Shown: piece after piece, positions 14,684 to 21,611 of the stretch
Numbering within the stretch: the first letter of the stretch is position 1
How the letters are laid out: every line of letters begins with the position of its first letter
Source of the DNA: Anaerolineales bacterium UBA2029
GTDB taxonomy: Bacteria; Chloroflexota; Anaerolineae; Aggregatilineales; Aggregatilineaceae
Length of the DNA: 21,611 bases
NCBI GenBank assembly: GCA_002332795.1
Contig: DDBP01000389.1
Span: 1 to 21,611 of the forward strand
Direction of reading: 5' to 3'
The notes under the pieces: model-generated
Seen by the model: only the letters and a program-made list of their open reading frames with translations
Databases searched by the model: none
Told to the model about the DNA's origin: nothing
Program-made: the position numbers and the translations under genes

Positions 14684-15191
14684 TCCAAGCAACCTGGTGC
14701 TGGCCGGTTTCATGGGCACGGGCAAGAGCACTGTCGGGCGGATCGTCGCCGCACGGCTGGAGCTGGCCTTCGTGGACACCGACGCCGAGATCGAACGCCG
14801 CGCCGGGCGGACGATCGCGGCCATCTTCGCTCAGGACGGCGAGGCGGCGTTCCGGCGGCTGGAAGCGGAAGTCTGCCAGCAGGTCGCGGCAGGGCGCGGC
14901 CAGGTGATCGCCGTGGGCGGCGGGGCGCTGCTCGACGAGAGCACACGCCGCGCCTTCGCCCAGAGCAGCCTGATCGTCTGCCTGACGGCCTCGCTCGACG
15001 AGATTCTGCGGCGGGTGGGCGACGATCCAGCACGCCCGCTGTTCAGCGCCGACCGCGAGCGTCTGGCGGCGCTCTACGCAACGCGGGCGGCGCACTACGC
15101 GGCCCTGCCGCACACCGTAGATACGACAGCGCGCACACCGGCGGACGTGGCCGGGGAGGTGATACACCTGTGGACTCATCAGCAGAGTTGA
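14667..15191 (+). CDS. aroK: shikimate kinase
   Basis: A 174-residue P-loop kinase phosphorylating shikimate at O3. Walker A is GFMGTGKST (14-22). FVDTDAEIERRAG carries the shikimate- and Mg-binding Asp residues. FAQDGEAAFRRLEAEV and VIAVGGGALL complete the shikimate-binding set, and the ARPLF lid segment follows. Length is standard. ATG 14667 overlaps the aroC end by 17 bases, and the gene overlaps aroB by 22 bases, so aroC-aroK-aroB are probably translationally coupled. aroK-aroB adjacency is common in bacteria. Confidence 0.95.
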   Translation: MTSGFDPSNLVLAGFMGTGKSTVGRIVAARLELAFVDTDAEIERRAGRTIAAIFAQDGEAAFRRLEAEVCQQVAAGRGQVIAVGGGALLDESTRRAFAQSSLIVCLTASLDEILRRVGDDPARPLFSADRERLAALYATRAAHYAALPHTVDTTARTPADVAGEVIHLWTHQQS

Positions 15192-16234
15192 GCATCCGGG
15201 GCGCGGACGGCACATATCCGGTCGTCGTCCGGGCCGGCGCGTTGGCGGACGCACTGCCTGCGTTCGTGGGGGCGCGGCGCTTCTCGCGCATTGCGGTGAT
15301 CACCAACGACACGCTCGCCCCCCTCTACGGGGAGGCGCTGGTCGGTCGCCTGCCGGACGCCTTCCTGATCACCGTGCCCGATGGCGAAGCGCACAAGACG
15401 TTGAGCACGGCGACGGCGCTCTATGGCGACTTGCTGGCGGGCGGCTGCGACCGTTCGTCGCTGGTGATCGCGCTGGGCGGCGGCGTGATCGGCGACCTGG
15501 CGGGCTTCGTCGCGGCGACCTTCATGCGCGGGGTGGCCTTCGTGCAGGCTCCCACCAGCCTGCTGGCGATGGTGGACGCCAGTCTGGGCGGCAAGGTAGG
15601 CGTTGACCTGCCCCAGGGCAAGAACCTGGTGGGCGCGTTCAAAGACCCGCTGGCCGTCTTCGCCGACACGGCGACGCTGCGCACTCTGCCGCCCATCGAG
15701 TGGCGCTGCGGGCTGGCCGAGGTGCTCAAGGCCGGGCTGATCGCCGATCCGCCGCTGGTGGATCACCTGCTGGCGTGCGGCCCGGAGCCGGTCGAGGAGA
15801 TCGTGACGCGGGCGGTGCGCGTCAAGAAAGCCATCGTCGAGCAGGATCGGCTCGAAAGCGGCGTGCGGGCCACTCTCAACCTGGGGCATACCTTCGCGCA
15901 CGCCATCGAACAGGTCAGCGGCTACGCCTGGAAGCACGGCGAGGCGGTGGCGGTGGGCCTGGTGGGGGCGGCGCGGCTGTCTGTCCGGCGGGGGCTGGCA
16001 TCGCCCACCCTGGCCGAGACGGTCGAGCGAGCAGTGATCGCACTCGGCCTGCCCGCCCGCTACGCTGGCCTGGAACCCGCTGCCCTGTGGGACGCCATGC
16101 GTCACGACAAGAAATGGCAGGGCGGGACGGCGCGTTTCGTGCTGCTGCGCGAGCCGGGCGCGCCCTGTGTGGTAGACGGCGTGCCGCGCGACGAGGTTAT
16201 CGCCGTGCTGGAGTCACTGCGGGAGGGGACATGA
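15170..16234 (+). CDS. aroB: 3-dehydroquinate synthase
   Basis: A 354-residue NAD- and divalent-metal-dependent enzyme converting DAHP to 3-dehydroquinate. The NAD-binding region reads ALGGGVIGDLAGFVAATFMR, followed by the PTSLLAMVDASLGGKVGVDL block and GKNLVGAF. GLAEVLKAGLI and NLGHTFAHAIE provide metal ligands (Glu and His), and the later MRHDKKWQGG segment is characteristic. GTG 15170 is chosen because GGAGGT (15155-15160) is nine bases upstream, although it lies within aroK. The stop overlaps the aroQ ATG (ATGA). Function is clear from motifs and pathway context. Confidence 0.96.
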   Translation: MDSSAELSIRGADGTYPVVVRAGALADALPAFVGARRFSRIAVITNDTLAPLYGEALVGRLPDAFLITVPDGEAHKTLSTATALYGDLLAGGCDRSSLVIALGGGVIGDLAGFVAATFMRGVAFVQAPTSLLAMVDASLGGKVGVDLPQGKNLVGAFKDPLAVFADTATLRTLPPIEWRCGLAEVLKAGLIADPPLVDHLLACGPEPVEEIVTRAVRVKKAIVEQDRLESGVRATLNLGHTFAHAIEQVSGYAWKHGEAVAVGLVGAARLSVRRGLASPTLAETVERAVIALGLPARYAGLEPAALWDAMRHDKKWQGGTARFVLLREPGAPCVVDGVPRDEVIAVLESLREGT

Positions 16235-16659
16235 ACATCCTGATCTTGCACGGGCCGAATCTGAACCTGCTGGGGACGCGCGAGCCGGAAGTCTATGGTC
16301 GGCTGACCCTGGACGAGATCAACGCGCGGCTGGAGACGTATGCAGCGGCGCGCGGCGCGACGCTGCGCATCGTGCAGAGCAATCACGAGGGGGCGCTGAT
16401 TGACGCGCTGCACGAAGCGCGCGGCTGGGCAAACGGGGTAATCCTCAACCCCGGCGGCTACACCCATACCAGCGTCGCCCTGCGCGATGCGGTCAGCGCG
16501 GTGGGGCTGCCCGCCATCGAGGTGCACCTGTCCAACATTCACGCCCGCGAGCCGTTCCGGCACACTTCGCTGATCGCGCCGGTCTGTATCGGGCAGATCA
16601 GCGGGCTGGGCTGGCTGGGCTATCGGCTGGCGCTGGAGGCGTTGCTGGAGCGGGAGTGA
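16231..16659 (+). CDS. aroQ: 3-dehydroquinate dehydratase, type II
   Basis: A 142-residue dodecameric-type dehydroquinase forming 3-dehydroshikimate. The N-terminus ILHGPNLNLLGTREPEVYG holds catalytic Arg17 and Tyr22. N73-PGGYTHTSVALRDA and EVHLSNIHAREPFRHTS (His99) complete the active site. The sequence is unrelated to the type I AroD fold. ATG 16231 overlaps the aroB stop as ATGA and has GGGAGGGG just upstream. Its own stop TGA is the first part of a TGATCA-rich repeat region, so the gene ends exactly where the repeats begin. Confidence 0.96.
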   Translation: MNILILHGPNLNLLGTREPEVYGRLTLDEINARLETYAAARGATLRIVQSNHEGALIDALHEARGWANGVILNPGGYTHTSVALRDAVSAVGLPAIEVHLSNIHAREPFRHTSLIAPVCIGQISGLGWLGYRLALEALLERE

Positions 16660-16763
16660 TCAGTTGTCAGTGATCAGTCCTCAGCGACTGGTTGCCAACT
16701 TTATGTGATCACTGCTAACTGACAACTGATCACTGACAACTGATCACTGACAACTGATCACTG
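16657..16763. repeat. inverted and tandem TGATCA-type repeats between aroQ and pheA
   Basis: Three perfect tandem copies of the 14-base unit CTGACAACTGATCA occupy 16719-16760. The sequence at 16657-16678 (beginning TGATCAGTTGTCAGT) is inverted relative to that array, so the whole spacer can fold back on itself. There are no unique spacers of CRISPR type. The array starts at the aroQ stop codon and ends about 25 bases before the pheA start. Confidence 0.8.
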
Positions 16764-16788
16764 TCTACCGATCACCAAGGAGAGAACT

Positions 16789-17634
16789 ATGGGCGAACGC
16801 ATTGTCGCATTTCAGGGAGAGCATGGCGCATATTCAGAAGAGGCGATTCGCCGTCACTTCGGCGACGACACCCCAACCCTGCCCTGCGAGACCTTCCCGG
16901 AAGTCTTCGAGGCCATCCGGCGCGGGCGGGCCACGCATGGCATGGTGCCAGTGGAGAACGCCTTGACTGGCACGGTCTTCCAGGTCTATGAACTGCTCAT
17001 CGAGCACGACTTCCGCGTACAGGCCGAGCACCTGCTGCCCATCACCCATCACCTGCTCGCGCCAGAAGGCACAACGCTGGAAGACATCAAGCGCGTGCGC
17101 TCGCACCCGCAGGCGCTGGCGCAGTGCGCCGAGACCCTGCGACGGCGCGGCTGGGAGCCTGTCGCCACCTACGACACGGCGGGCGCGGCCCGCGAGCTGG
17201 CTGAGCATCCGGAGCCGCATACCGCGGTGATCGCCTCGGCGCTGGCGGGGCAACTCTACGGCCTGGTGACGCTGGAGAGCGGCATCGAGGACAACCCCTA
17301 CAACTCGACGCGCTTCTTCGCCATCGGCGTCGAGGACGCGCAGCGCCGCGACCCCAGCAAGACCTCGCTGGTCTTCGCTGTGCGGCATCGCCCGCGCGCG
17401 CTCTATGACGCGCTGGGTGCGTTCGCCCTGCGCAACATCAACCTGACCAAGATCGAATCGCGGCCCATGCGCGGGCGGCCCTGGCAGTACTGGTTCTACC
17501 TGGACTTCGAGGGGCACTGGAAAGACCCCGCCGCCGAAGCCGCGCTGGTAGACCTGCTGCGTCAGGCCTCGATGGTCAAGATGCTGGGGTCGTATCCCGC
17601 GGCGTTGGGCGGCCCGAATACCGCCGGCGGGTAG
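16789..17634 (+). CDS. pheA: prephenate dehydratase with C-terminal ACT domain
   Basis: A 281-residue enzyme converting prephenate to phenylpyruvate, the Phe branch. The catalytic domain starts IVAFQGEHGAYSEEA and includes MVPVENALTGTV. The TRF catalytic motif is T174-R-F176 in NSTRFFAIG. The C-terminal ACT domain (about 190-270) has LVFAVRHRPRALYDALGAFA and the Phe-binding ESRP motif (223-226), so feedback inhibition by phenylalanine is likely. There is no fused chorismate mutase; aroH supplies that activity. ATG 16789 has AAGGAG six bases upstream. It is separated from aroQ by repeat DNA, but orientation and pathway suggest it closes the operon. Confidence 0.96.
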   Translation: MGERIVAFQGEHGAYSEEAIRRHFGDDTPTLPCETFPEVFEAIRRGRATHGMVPVENALTGTVFQVYELLIEHDFRVQAEHLLPITHHLLAPEGTTLEDIKRVRSHPQALAQCAETLRRRGWEPVATYDTAGAARELAEHPEPHTAVIASALAGQLYGLVTLESGIEDNPYNSTRFFAIGVEDAQRRDPSKTSLVFAVRHRPRALYDALGAFALRNINLTKIESRPMRGRPWQYWFYLDFEGHWKDPAAEAALVDLLRQASMVKMLGSYPAALGGPNTAGG

Positions 17635-17907
17635 CGGCCCGCAGATTCTTCTGCTGTGAAGCCCAGAGCGAAGGGCAAACCGTCGAGGACGCAGTGGGCG
17701 CAGAGAAGAAGCCAGAGTCTCGCTGTCTTCGTCTTCTCCTCTGCGTTCTCTGCGCCTCGGCGGTGCAACCTTCTTTTCCCATCGGGCAGACCTCGGAAGT
17801 CCGCTCCTGATCCGCTAGAATCTCAATAGAAGCGCACCGTTTGGGGCGCGGATGGCGTATGGTATGGTAGAGCGCGTGTGCTCGTGCACATCCCATACCG
17901 TCAGGAA
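17635..17907. repeat. spacer after pheA with imperfect foldback repeat
   Basis: Left arm about 17680-17717 (CGTCGAGGACGCAGTGGGCG...) and right arm about 17727-17765 (...CTCCTCTGCGTTCTCTGCGC) form an imperfect inverted repeat of nearly 40 bases. Translated, such DNA gives spurious 'HRRGAENAEE' peptides, a familiar sign of this widespread intergenic repeat class. It may end transcription after pheA. Further right, GGTATGG (17861-17867) can pair with CCATACC (17893-17899). A TAGAAT at 17816-17821 resembles a -10 box, but no -35 supports it. No gene is evident. Confidence 0.5.
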
Positions 17908-18095
17908 GGGTGTGTGCAAAATGTGTCAGGCTGTTTGTGCGCTCTGGTTCACCTCACCCCCCACTCGGCGCTGGCGCGCCTCGTGGCCCCCTCTCCAGTC
18001 TAGGCTGGAGAGGGAGCAGGCCGAGCGAAGCGAGGCTGGGGGTGAGGTAAACACTCCCGTGTCCAGTAAGTCGCTGACAACCTTTGCATGCACCC
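17908..18095. mobile_element. MITE-like foldback element 1, upstream of the ArsA-like gene
   Basis: A 188-bp non-coding element is bounded by imperfect 22-base terminal inverted repeats matching at 17 of 22 positions (17908-17929 begins GGGTGTGTGCAAA; 18074-18095 read inward begins GGGTGCATGCAAA). The flanks are an apparent 8-bp target duplication with one mismatch: GTCAGGAA (17900-17907) and GTTAGGAA (18096-18103). Inside are a second inverted repeat (17947-17961 with 18038-18052, 14 of 15) and a central perfect 10-bp stem (17989-17998 with 18005-18014). There is no transposase. The right-hand duplication overlaps the ribosome binding site of the next gene. Confidence 0.6.
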
Positions 18096-18114
18096 GTTAG
18101 GAAGGCATTGCTCC

Positions 18115-19293
18115 ATGCGTATCATCGTCCATACCGGCAAAGGGGGTGTGGGGAAGACCAGCATCTCCGCGGCAACCGCGTTGCGTTGCGCCGACCTGGG
18201 GCTGCGCACCATCGTCATCTCGACGGATACGGCTCACTCGCTGGCCGATTCGCTGGAAGTGAGCATCGGGCCGGAGCCGGTGCGCATCCTGGACAACCTG
18301 TGGGCGCAGGAAGTAGACGCGCGCTACTCGATGGACAAGTACTGGGGACGCATTCAGCGCTGGATGCTGAGCGTGCTCAGCGAGCGGCAGGTCAATGAGA
18401 TCGTCGCCGAAGAAGTGACCATCCTGCCCGGCCTGGAAGAGGGCGCACACCTGCTGTGGATTAACAAGTACCTGGAAGAGAGCAACTTCGACGTGCTGAT
18501 CGTGGATGCCGCGCCCACCGCCGAGACGCTGCGCCTGCTCAGCCTGCCAGATACCACGCGCTGGTGGTTTCAGCGCATCACCTCGCTGCTGCGCGGCACC
18601 AGCGGGCGGTTGCTGCGCCCCGTCGCCAAGCCGCTGATCGGCGCCGACCTGCCCGATGACGAGACGCTCGACAGCATCAACGGCCTGTTCGATACCCTCG
18701 ACGCCGTGCGCGAGATTCTCACCGACCCCGACCGCAGCAGCCTGCGCCTGGTCGTCAATCCGGAGCGCATGGTGATCCGCGAGACGCAGCGCACTTACAC
18801 CTACCTGAACCTGTACGGCTACGCGGTAGACGCCGTGCTGTGCAACCGCGTCATCCCCGACACCGTGACCGATCCCTATTTCGACACCTGGAAGGCGCAT
18901 CAGGCGGAGAACATCGCCTACATCCGCGAGGCGTTCGGCGAACTGCCCCTGCTGCAAGCGCCCATGTTCGACGACGAGGTGGGCGGGATGTCCGCCCTGC
19001 GCCGCCTGGCGGACGCGCTCTATGGCGACCAGAATCCCGCCCAGGTGATGGCCCGCGAGCAGACACACCGTATCGAGCCGGACGGCAATGGCGGCTATTA
19101 CCTGATCGTGCCGCTGCCCTTCGCCGACAAACGCGATCTCGACCTGTACCGCGCGGCAGACGAGTTGACCCTGCGCGTCGGCCCCTACCGGCGCAATATC
19201 GTGTTACCTTATGCGCTGTGGAACCTGAAGACGGAGAGCGCCCGCTTCGAGCAGGCCCGGCTGCACATTCACTTCGTCAGGCCGGAGGAGTAG
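18115..19293 (+). CDS. ArsA/Get3-family ATPase with C-terminal HSP20-like domain
   Basis: A 392-residue soluble ATPase of the ArsA/Get3 group. The deviant P-loop HTGKGGVGKTSISAATA (G8-T15) has the intradimer Lys (K9) typical of the family. Switch I is DTAHSLAD (38-45), and switch II is IVDAAPTAETLRLLSLP (D131). The single ATPase domain is followed, from about residue 315, by a beta-rich domain (YYLIVPLPFADKRDLDLYRA, VGPYRRNIVLPYALW) resembling the ArsA HSP20-like domain. The Cys residues that bind arsenite in true ArsA are not evident, and no arsenic genes are near, so arsenite transport is unlikely. A chaperone or membrane-protein targeting role is possible but unproven. ATG 18115 follows AGGAAGG (18099-18105). 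It is probably co-transcribed with the downstream kinase gene (51-base gap). Confidence 0.88.
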   Translation: MRIIVHTGKGGVGKTSISAATALRCADLGLRTIVISTDTAHSLADSLEVSIGPEPVRILDNLWAQEVDARYSMDKYWGRIQRWMLSVLSERQVNEIVAEEVTILPGLEEGAHLLWINKYLEESNFDVLIVDAAPTAETLRLLSLPDTTRWWFQRITSLLRGTSGRLLRPVAKPLIGADLPDDETLDSINGLFDTLDAVREILTDPDRSSLRLVVNPERMVIRETQRTYTYLNLYGYAVDAVLCNRVIPDTVTDPYFDTWKAHQAENIAYIREAFGELPLLQAPMFDDEVGGMSALRRLADALYGDQNPAQVMAREQTHRIEPDGNGGYYLIVPLPFADKRDLDLYRAADELTLRVGPYRRNIVLPYALWNLKTESARFEQARLHIHFVRPEE

Positions 19294-19344
19294 CGCTCTC
19301 CGGCGCGACCCGTACACAGCGCACCACTCATCAGGAGACCGGCA

Positions 19345-21267
19345 GTGGCCGACCCCGCGCCCGATCGTCTGGCGGCTGCGCCCGTCAGCGAGCAGGATCG
19401 CACCCGTGAAGCGGCGACGCCCTTCTCAGCCGATGGGCGCGCTCACGCTGTGCCCTTCACCGCCGAAGAGCGCCTGGCGCTGCTCGCTGCGCAGCCCATT
19501 GACTGGCGACGTTACCGGCGCACGCTGCGCTTCGCCGCGTGGCTGTTCGCCCGCATCATCTTCTGGGAATTGCTGCTGCGCCGCCTGATCGGGCGAAAGC
19601 GCGTGGCGCGCGGGCGACCGCTGCGGCTGGTGCGCTGGGCGCGCGAATTTCGCCTGCTGGCGGCGGATATGGGCGGCGTGATGATCAAGCTCGGACAATT
19701 CATCTCCAGCCGCGTGGACGTGTTGCCGCCAGAGGTGATCGCCGAACTGGCCACGCTCCAGGACGAAGTGCCCAGCGTGCCCTTTCCGCAGATTCGGCGG
19801 GTGGTGGTCGAGGAACTGGGGCCGTTGGAGGAGCGCTTTGTCTCCTTCGATACCGCGCCCATCGCGGCTGCGTCGCTGGGGCAGGCACACCGTGCCCGCC
19901 TGCCCGACGGTGACCGCGTGGTGGTCAAGGTGCAGCGGCCCGGCATTCAGCGTCTGGTGGTGACCGATCTCAAGGCGCTGGGGGTGGTAGCGCGCTGGGC
20001 CATGCACATCCCCTTCGTCGCCCGCCGCGCCAACGTGCCCGCCCTGCTGGACGAGTTCAGCGCCGTGCTGTTCGAAGAGCTGGACTATGCGCACGAGGCG
20101 GACAACGCCGAAGCGTTTGCGCGCATGTTCGCCAGCAACAAGGGCATCTACATCCCGCGCGTCTACCGCGAGCACTCGACGCACCGCGTGCTCACCCTGG
20201 AAGACGTGACCGCCATCAAGATCACCGACTTCGAGCGCATCGAGGCGGCGGGCATTGACCGGCGCGACGTGGCCCGCCGTCTGATCAACACCTACCTGTG
20301 GATGGTCTTCATTCAGCGCTTCTATCACGCCGATCCGCATCCCGGCAACCTGTTCGTCTACCCGCTCGATCCGGATTCGCCATCGGGCAGCGGGACGCAC
20401 GCCGACGGCACGCCGTTGCGCGGGCGGCCTTTCTATCTGATCTTCGTGGACTTCGGCATGGCCGGTCGCCTGACGCCGGAGATCGAGGCCGGGCTGCGCG
20501 AGACGCTCTACGCGCTCACCGCCCGCGACGCACACCGGTTGGTGCAGTCCTATCAGCGGCTGGGCATTCTGCTGCCCGGCGCTGACCTGGAGCGCATCGA
20601 GGAGGCGTCGCGGCAGGTGTTCGACCGCGTGTGGGGCATGAGCATGGCCGAGATCAGCGCCATGCAGTTCCAGGAGATGGCCGCGCTGGGCCGCGAATTC
20701 CGCGACCTGCTCTTTGCGCTGCCCTTCCAGGTGCCCCAGGACTTCCTCTACCTGACGCGCTGCGTGGGCATCCTCAGCGGGCTGGCGACGGGATTGGATC
20801 CCACTTTCGATCCCTGGCGGGAGATCGCCCCCTTCGCCCGCGAACTGCTAGCCGAACGCGAAGACCTGCCCCCCGGCCCGTTGCCGCTCAAGCTGACCCT
20901 GCGCGACCTGCTCGATCCGGCGACGGTGCGCGCGCTGCTCAGCGGGCAACAGGTCGCCCTGCTGCGCGACACCGGCATAGACCTGTTGAGGCGGGCCATC
21001 CAATTGCCCGCCCTGGCCGAAGACGTGCTGCGTCGCGCCGACCGTGGCGAACTGACGGTGCGCGCTGCCTTCGCGCCGGATGCCGAACTGCGTGTAACCC
21101 GCCTGGAACGGGCGGTATCGCGCCTGGCCGGGGCGGTGATTTTCGCGGGAATGGCTGTCAGCAGCACTATCTTATATGTGGGCGGCGAGCAGACTCTGGG
21201 CGGGATCGGCTTCGGGCTGTCCGCGCTGACGTTGCTGCGGCTGCTGTGGGGTCAGCGCCGAGGGTGA
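19345..21267 (+). CDS. ABC1/UbiB-family atypical protein kinase-like protein
   Basis: A 640-residue protein with the full ABC1 (UbiB/ADCK) signature set: KxGQ motif K115-L-G-Q118, the Ala-rich loop A174-A-A-S177 in place of a Gly-rich loop, the nucleotide-binding K195 (VVVKVQRPG), ELDYAHEADNA, H328-ADPHPGN335 and D369-F-G371. Two likely membrane segments occur at the C-terminus (GAVIFAGMAVSSTILYVG and LGGIGFGLSALTLLRLLWG), with a further hydrophobic stretch near 60-75. Known relatives support ubiquinone synthesis or lipid-related functions through ATPase activity. No quinone genes are nearby, so the role here is open. GTG 19345 follows AGGAG (19333-19337). It lies 51 bases after the ArsA-like ATPase, which suggests a functional pair. 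Confidence 0.92.
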   Translation: MADPAPDRLAAAPVSEQDRTREAATPFSADGRAHAVPFTAEERLALLAAQPIDWRRYRRTLRFAAWLFARIIFWELLLRRLIGRKRVARGRPLRLVRWAREFRLLAADMGGVMIKLGQFISSRVDVLPPEVIAELATLQDEVPSVPFPQIRRVVVEELGPLEERFVSFDTAPIAAASLGQAHRARLPDGDRVVVKVQRPGIQRLVVTDLKALGVVARWAMHIPFVARRANVPALLDEFSAVLFEELDYAHEADNAEAFARMFASNKGIYIPRVYREHSTHRVLTLEDVTAIKITDFERIEAAGIDRRDVARRLINTYLWMVFIQRFYHADPHPGNLFVYPLDPDSPSGSGTHADGTPLRGRPFYLIFVDFGMAGRLTPEIEAGLRETLYALTARDAHRLVQSYQRLGILLPGADLERIEEASRQVFDRVWGMSMAEISAMQFQEMAALGREFRDLLFALPFQVPQDFLYLTRCVGILSGLATGLDPTFDPWREIAPFARELLAEREDLPPGPLPLKLTLRDLLDPATVRALLSGQQVALLRDTGIDLLRRAIQLPALAEDVLRRADRGELTVRAAFAPDAELRVTRLERAVSRLAGAVIFAGMAVSSTILYVGGEQTLGGIGFGLSALTLLRLLWGQRRG

Positions 21268-21284
21268 GAGCGACGCTAGGGCGA

Positions 21285-21360
21285 GGGTGCCTGCAAAGGT
21301 GTCAGCAGGGGCGTATGGCCATACGCCCCTACGTGATGTCTGTCACATTTGCACGCACCC
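21285..21360. mobile_element. MITE-like foldback element 2, downstream of the kinase gene
   Basis: A 76-bp palindromic element has 21-base terminal inverted repeats matching at 18 of 21 positions (left GGGTGCCTGCAAA..., right read inward GGGTGCGTGCAAA...). They share the consensus with element 1. The core is a perfect 24-bp palindrome (21307-21330, half-site AGGGGCGTATGG). Flanks AGGGCGA (21278-21284) and AGGCGA (21361-21366) could be a degenerate target duplication. It carries no open frame and starts 17 bases after the kinase stop, so the RNA hairpin may also serve as a transcript end. Confidence 0.55.
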
Positions 21361-21456
21361 AGGCGAATACTGCGCTCTGCAGGGCCATCATGGTGTAAGT
21401 TAACGAATCAGCGTGGAGGTCGCATGCAGCCTGCAGGGACATGGCAAGCATGTCGC

Positions 21457-21488
21457 AGACTTGGAAGTCTGCGAGACTTCGGAAGTCT
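21457..21488. repeat. dispersed palindromic repeat, copy 2
   Basis: AGACTTGGAAGTCT-GCG-AGACTTCGGAAGTCT is the same unit as at 13377-13408, with a short deletion in the left arm. Finding it in two unrelated spacers about 8 kb apart supports a dispersed family. Confidence 0.7.
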
Positions 21489-21534
21489 GGGCAACAAGCC
21501 TAGAGGCTGTTATGAACTTTCGCGCCATATCTGC

Positions 21535-21611
21535 CCCTCACCCCTCAAATCCCCTCTCCCTCGCGACTGCGTCGCGGGACGAGGGGAAGCTGCCCCTTCG
21601 CCCGCCGCGCG
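21535..21611. repeat. partial CCTCACCCC/CCTCTCCC foldback repeat at window edge
   Basis: CCCCTC (21551-21556) pairs with GAGGGG (21581-21586) and CGCGAC (21562-21567) with GTCGCG (21571-21576), forming a nested hairpin. The CCTCACCCC...CCCTCTCC lead-in resembles the core of element 1 (17951-17998), suggesting a shared repeat family. The right part is cut off. Confidence 0.5.

Larger units (their letters stand above)
21268..21611. repeat. gene-free right end made of several repeat types
   Basis: No coding frame is supported in these 344 bases. In order they hold the MITE-like element 2 (21285-21360), a further copy of the GACTTCGGAAGTC palindrome (21457-21488), and a CCTCACCCCTC...CCCCTCTCCC repeat starting near 21535 that is cut by the window edge. 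Between them (about 21361-21456) I recognise nothing. Confidence 0.6.

Noticed and set aside
16719..16760. CRISPR-like array
   Set aside because: The 14-base units are directly adjacent with no unique spacers, and no cas genes are present.
17660..17896. Small minus-strand reading frames with HRRGAENAEE- and QRTQRRRR-like peptides
   Set aside because: These are translations of a widespread intergenic repeat. They show no ribosome binding site or domain.

Overview
The window is GC-rich, densely packed bacterial DNA. The gene complement suggests a member of the Chloroflexota, probably an Anaerolineae-like lineage: a monofunctional AroH-type chorismate mutase, a type I-beta DAHP synthase with an N-terminal regulatory domain, an ArsA-like ATPase with a C-terminal HSP20-like domain beside an ABC1/UbiB kinase, and many palindromic intergenic repeats. 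This assignment is inferred from gene content, not proven. I saw no rRNA, tRNA, CRISPR array or transposase gene.

Left block (1-2427): an ECF sigma factor and the start of its anti-sigma factor lie on the minus strand. A secreted protein is divergent from them; it has three tandem COG4315-type repeats fused to a c-type cytochrome domain. A strong hairpin at 2393-2427 closes this unit. Next (2438-4297, minus) come panB and a TIM-barrel protein resembling U32 peptidases. A promoter with a perfect extended -10 (4395-4423) then drives prfA-prmC-tsaC (4490-7067), a translation and tRNA-modification cluster in which PrmC modifies the GGQ motif of the adjacent release factor.

Central block (7144-17634): a complete aromatic amino acid operon. 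In order it holds aroH, aroF, tyrA, aroA, aroE, tyrS, aroC, aroK, aroB, aroQ and pheA. That is all seven shikimate steps, chorismate mutase, both terminal branch enzymes for Phe and Tyr, and tyrosyl-tRNA synthetase. Most junctions overlap or are only a few bases apart. Repeat-filled gaps precede aroC and pheA.

The most exciting feature is the leader of this operon (7144-7392). It has a sigma70-type promoter, a 43-codon reading frame containing the run WVWFSFYYYF (eight aromatic residues in ten), and then a strong intrinsic terminator just before aroH. Candidate alternative pairings can be drawn, and the leader stop codon lies inside the putative antiterminator arm. This looks like ribosome-mediated attenuation that senses Trp, Phe and Tyr together and controls the whole pathway.

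Right block (17635-21611): an ArsA-family ATPase and an ABC1/UbiB-family kinase, flanked by repeat-rich spacers. Two short non-coding foldback elements there share about 21-bp terminal inverted repeats (GGGTGCNTGCAAA...). One lies immediately upstream of the ATPase ribosome binding site and appears to have duplicated 8 bp of it. Other dispersed palindromes fill the remaining spacers.
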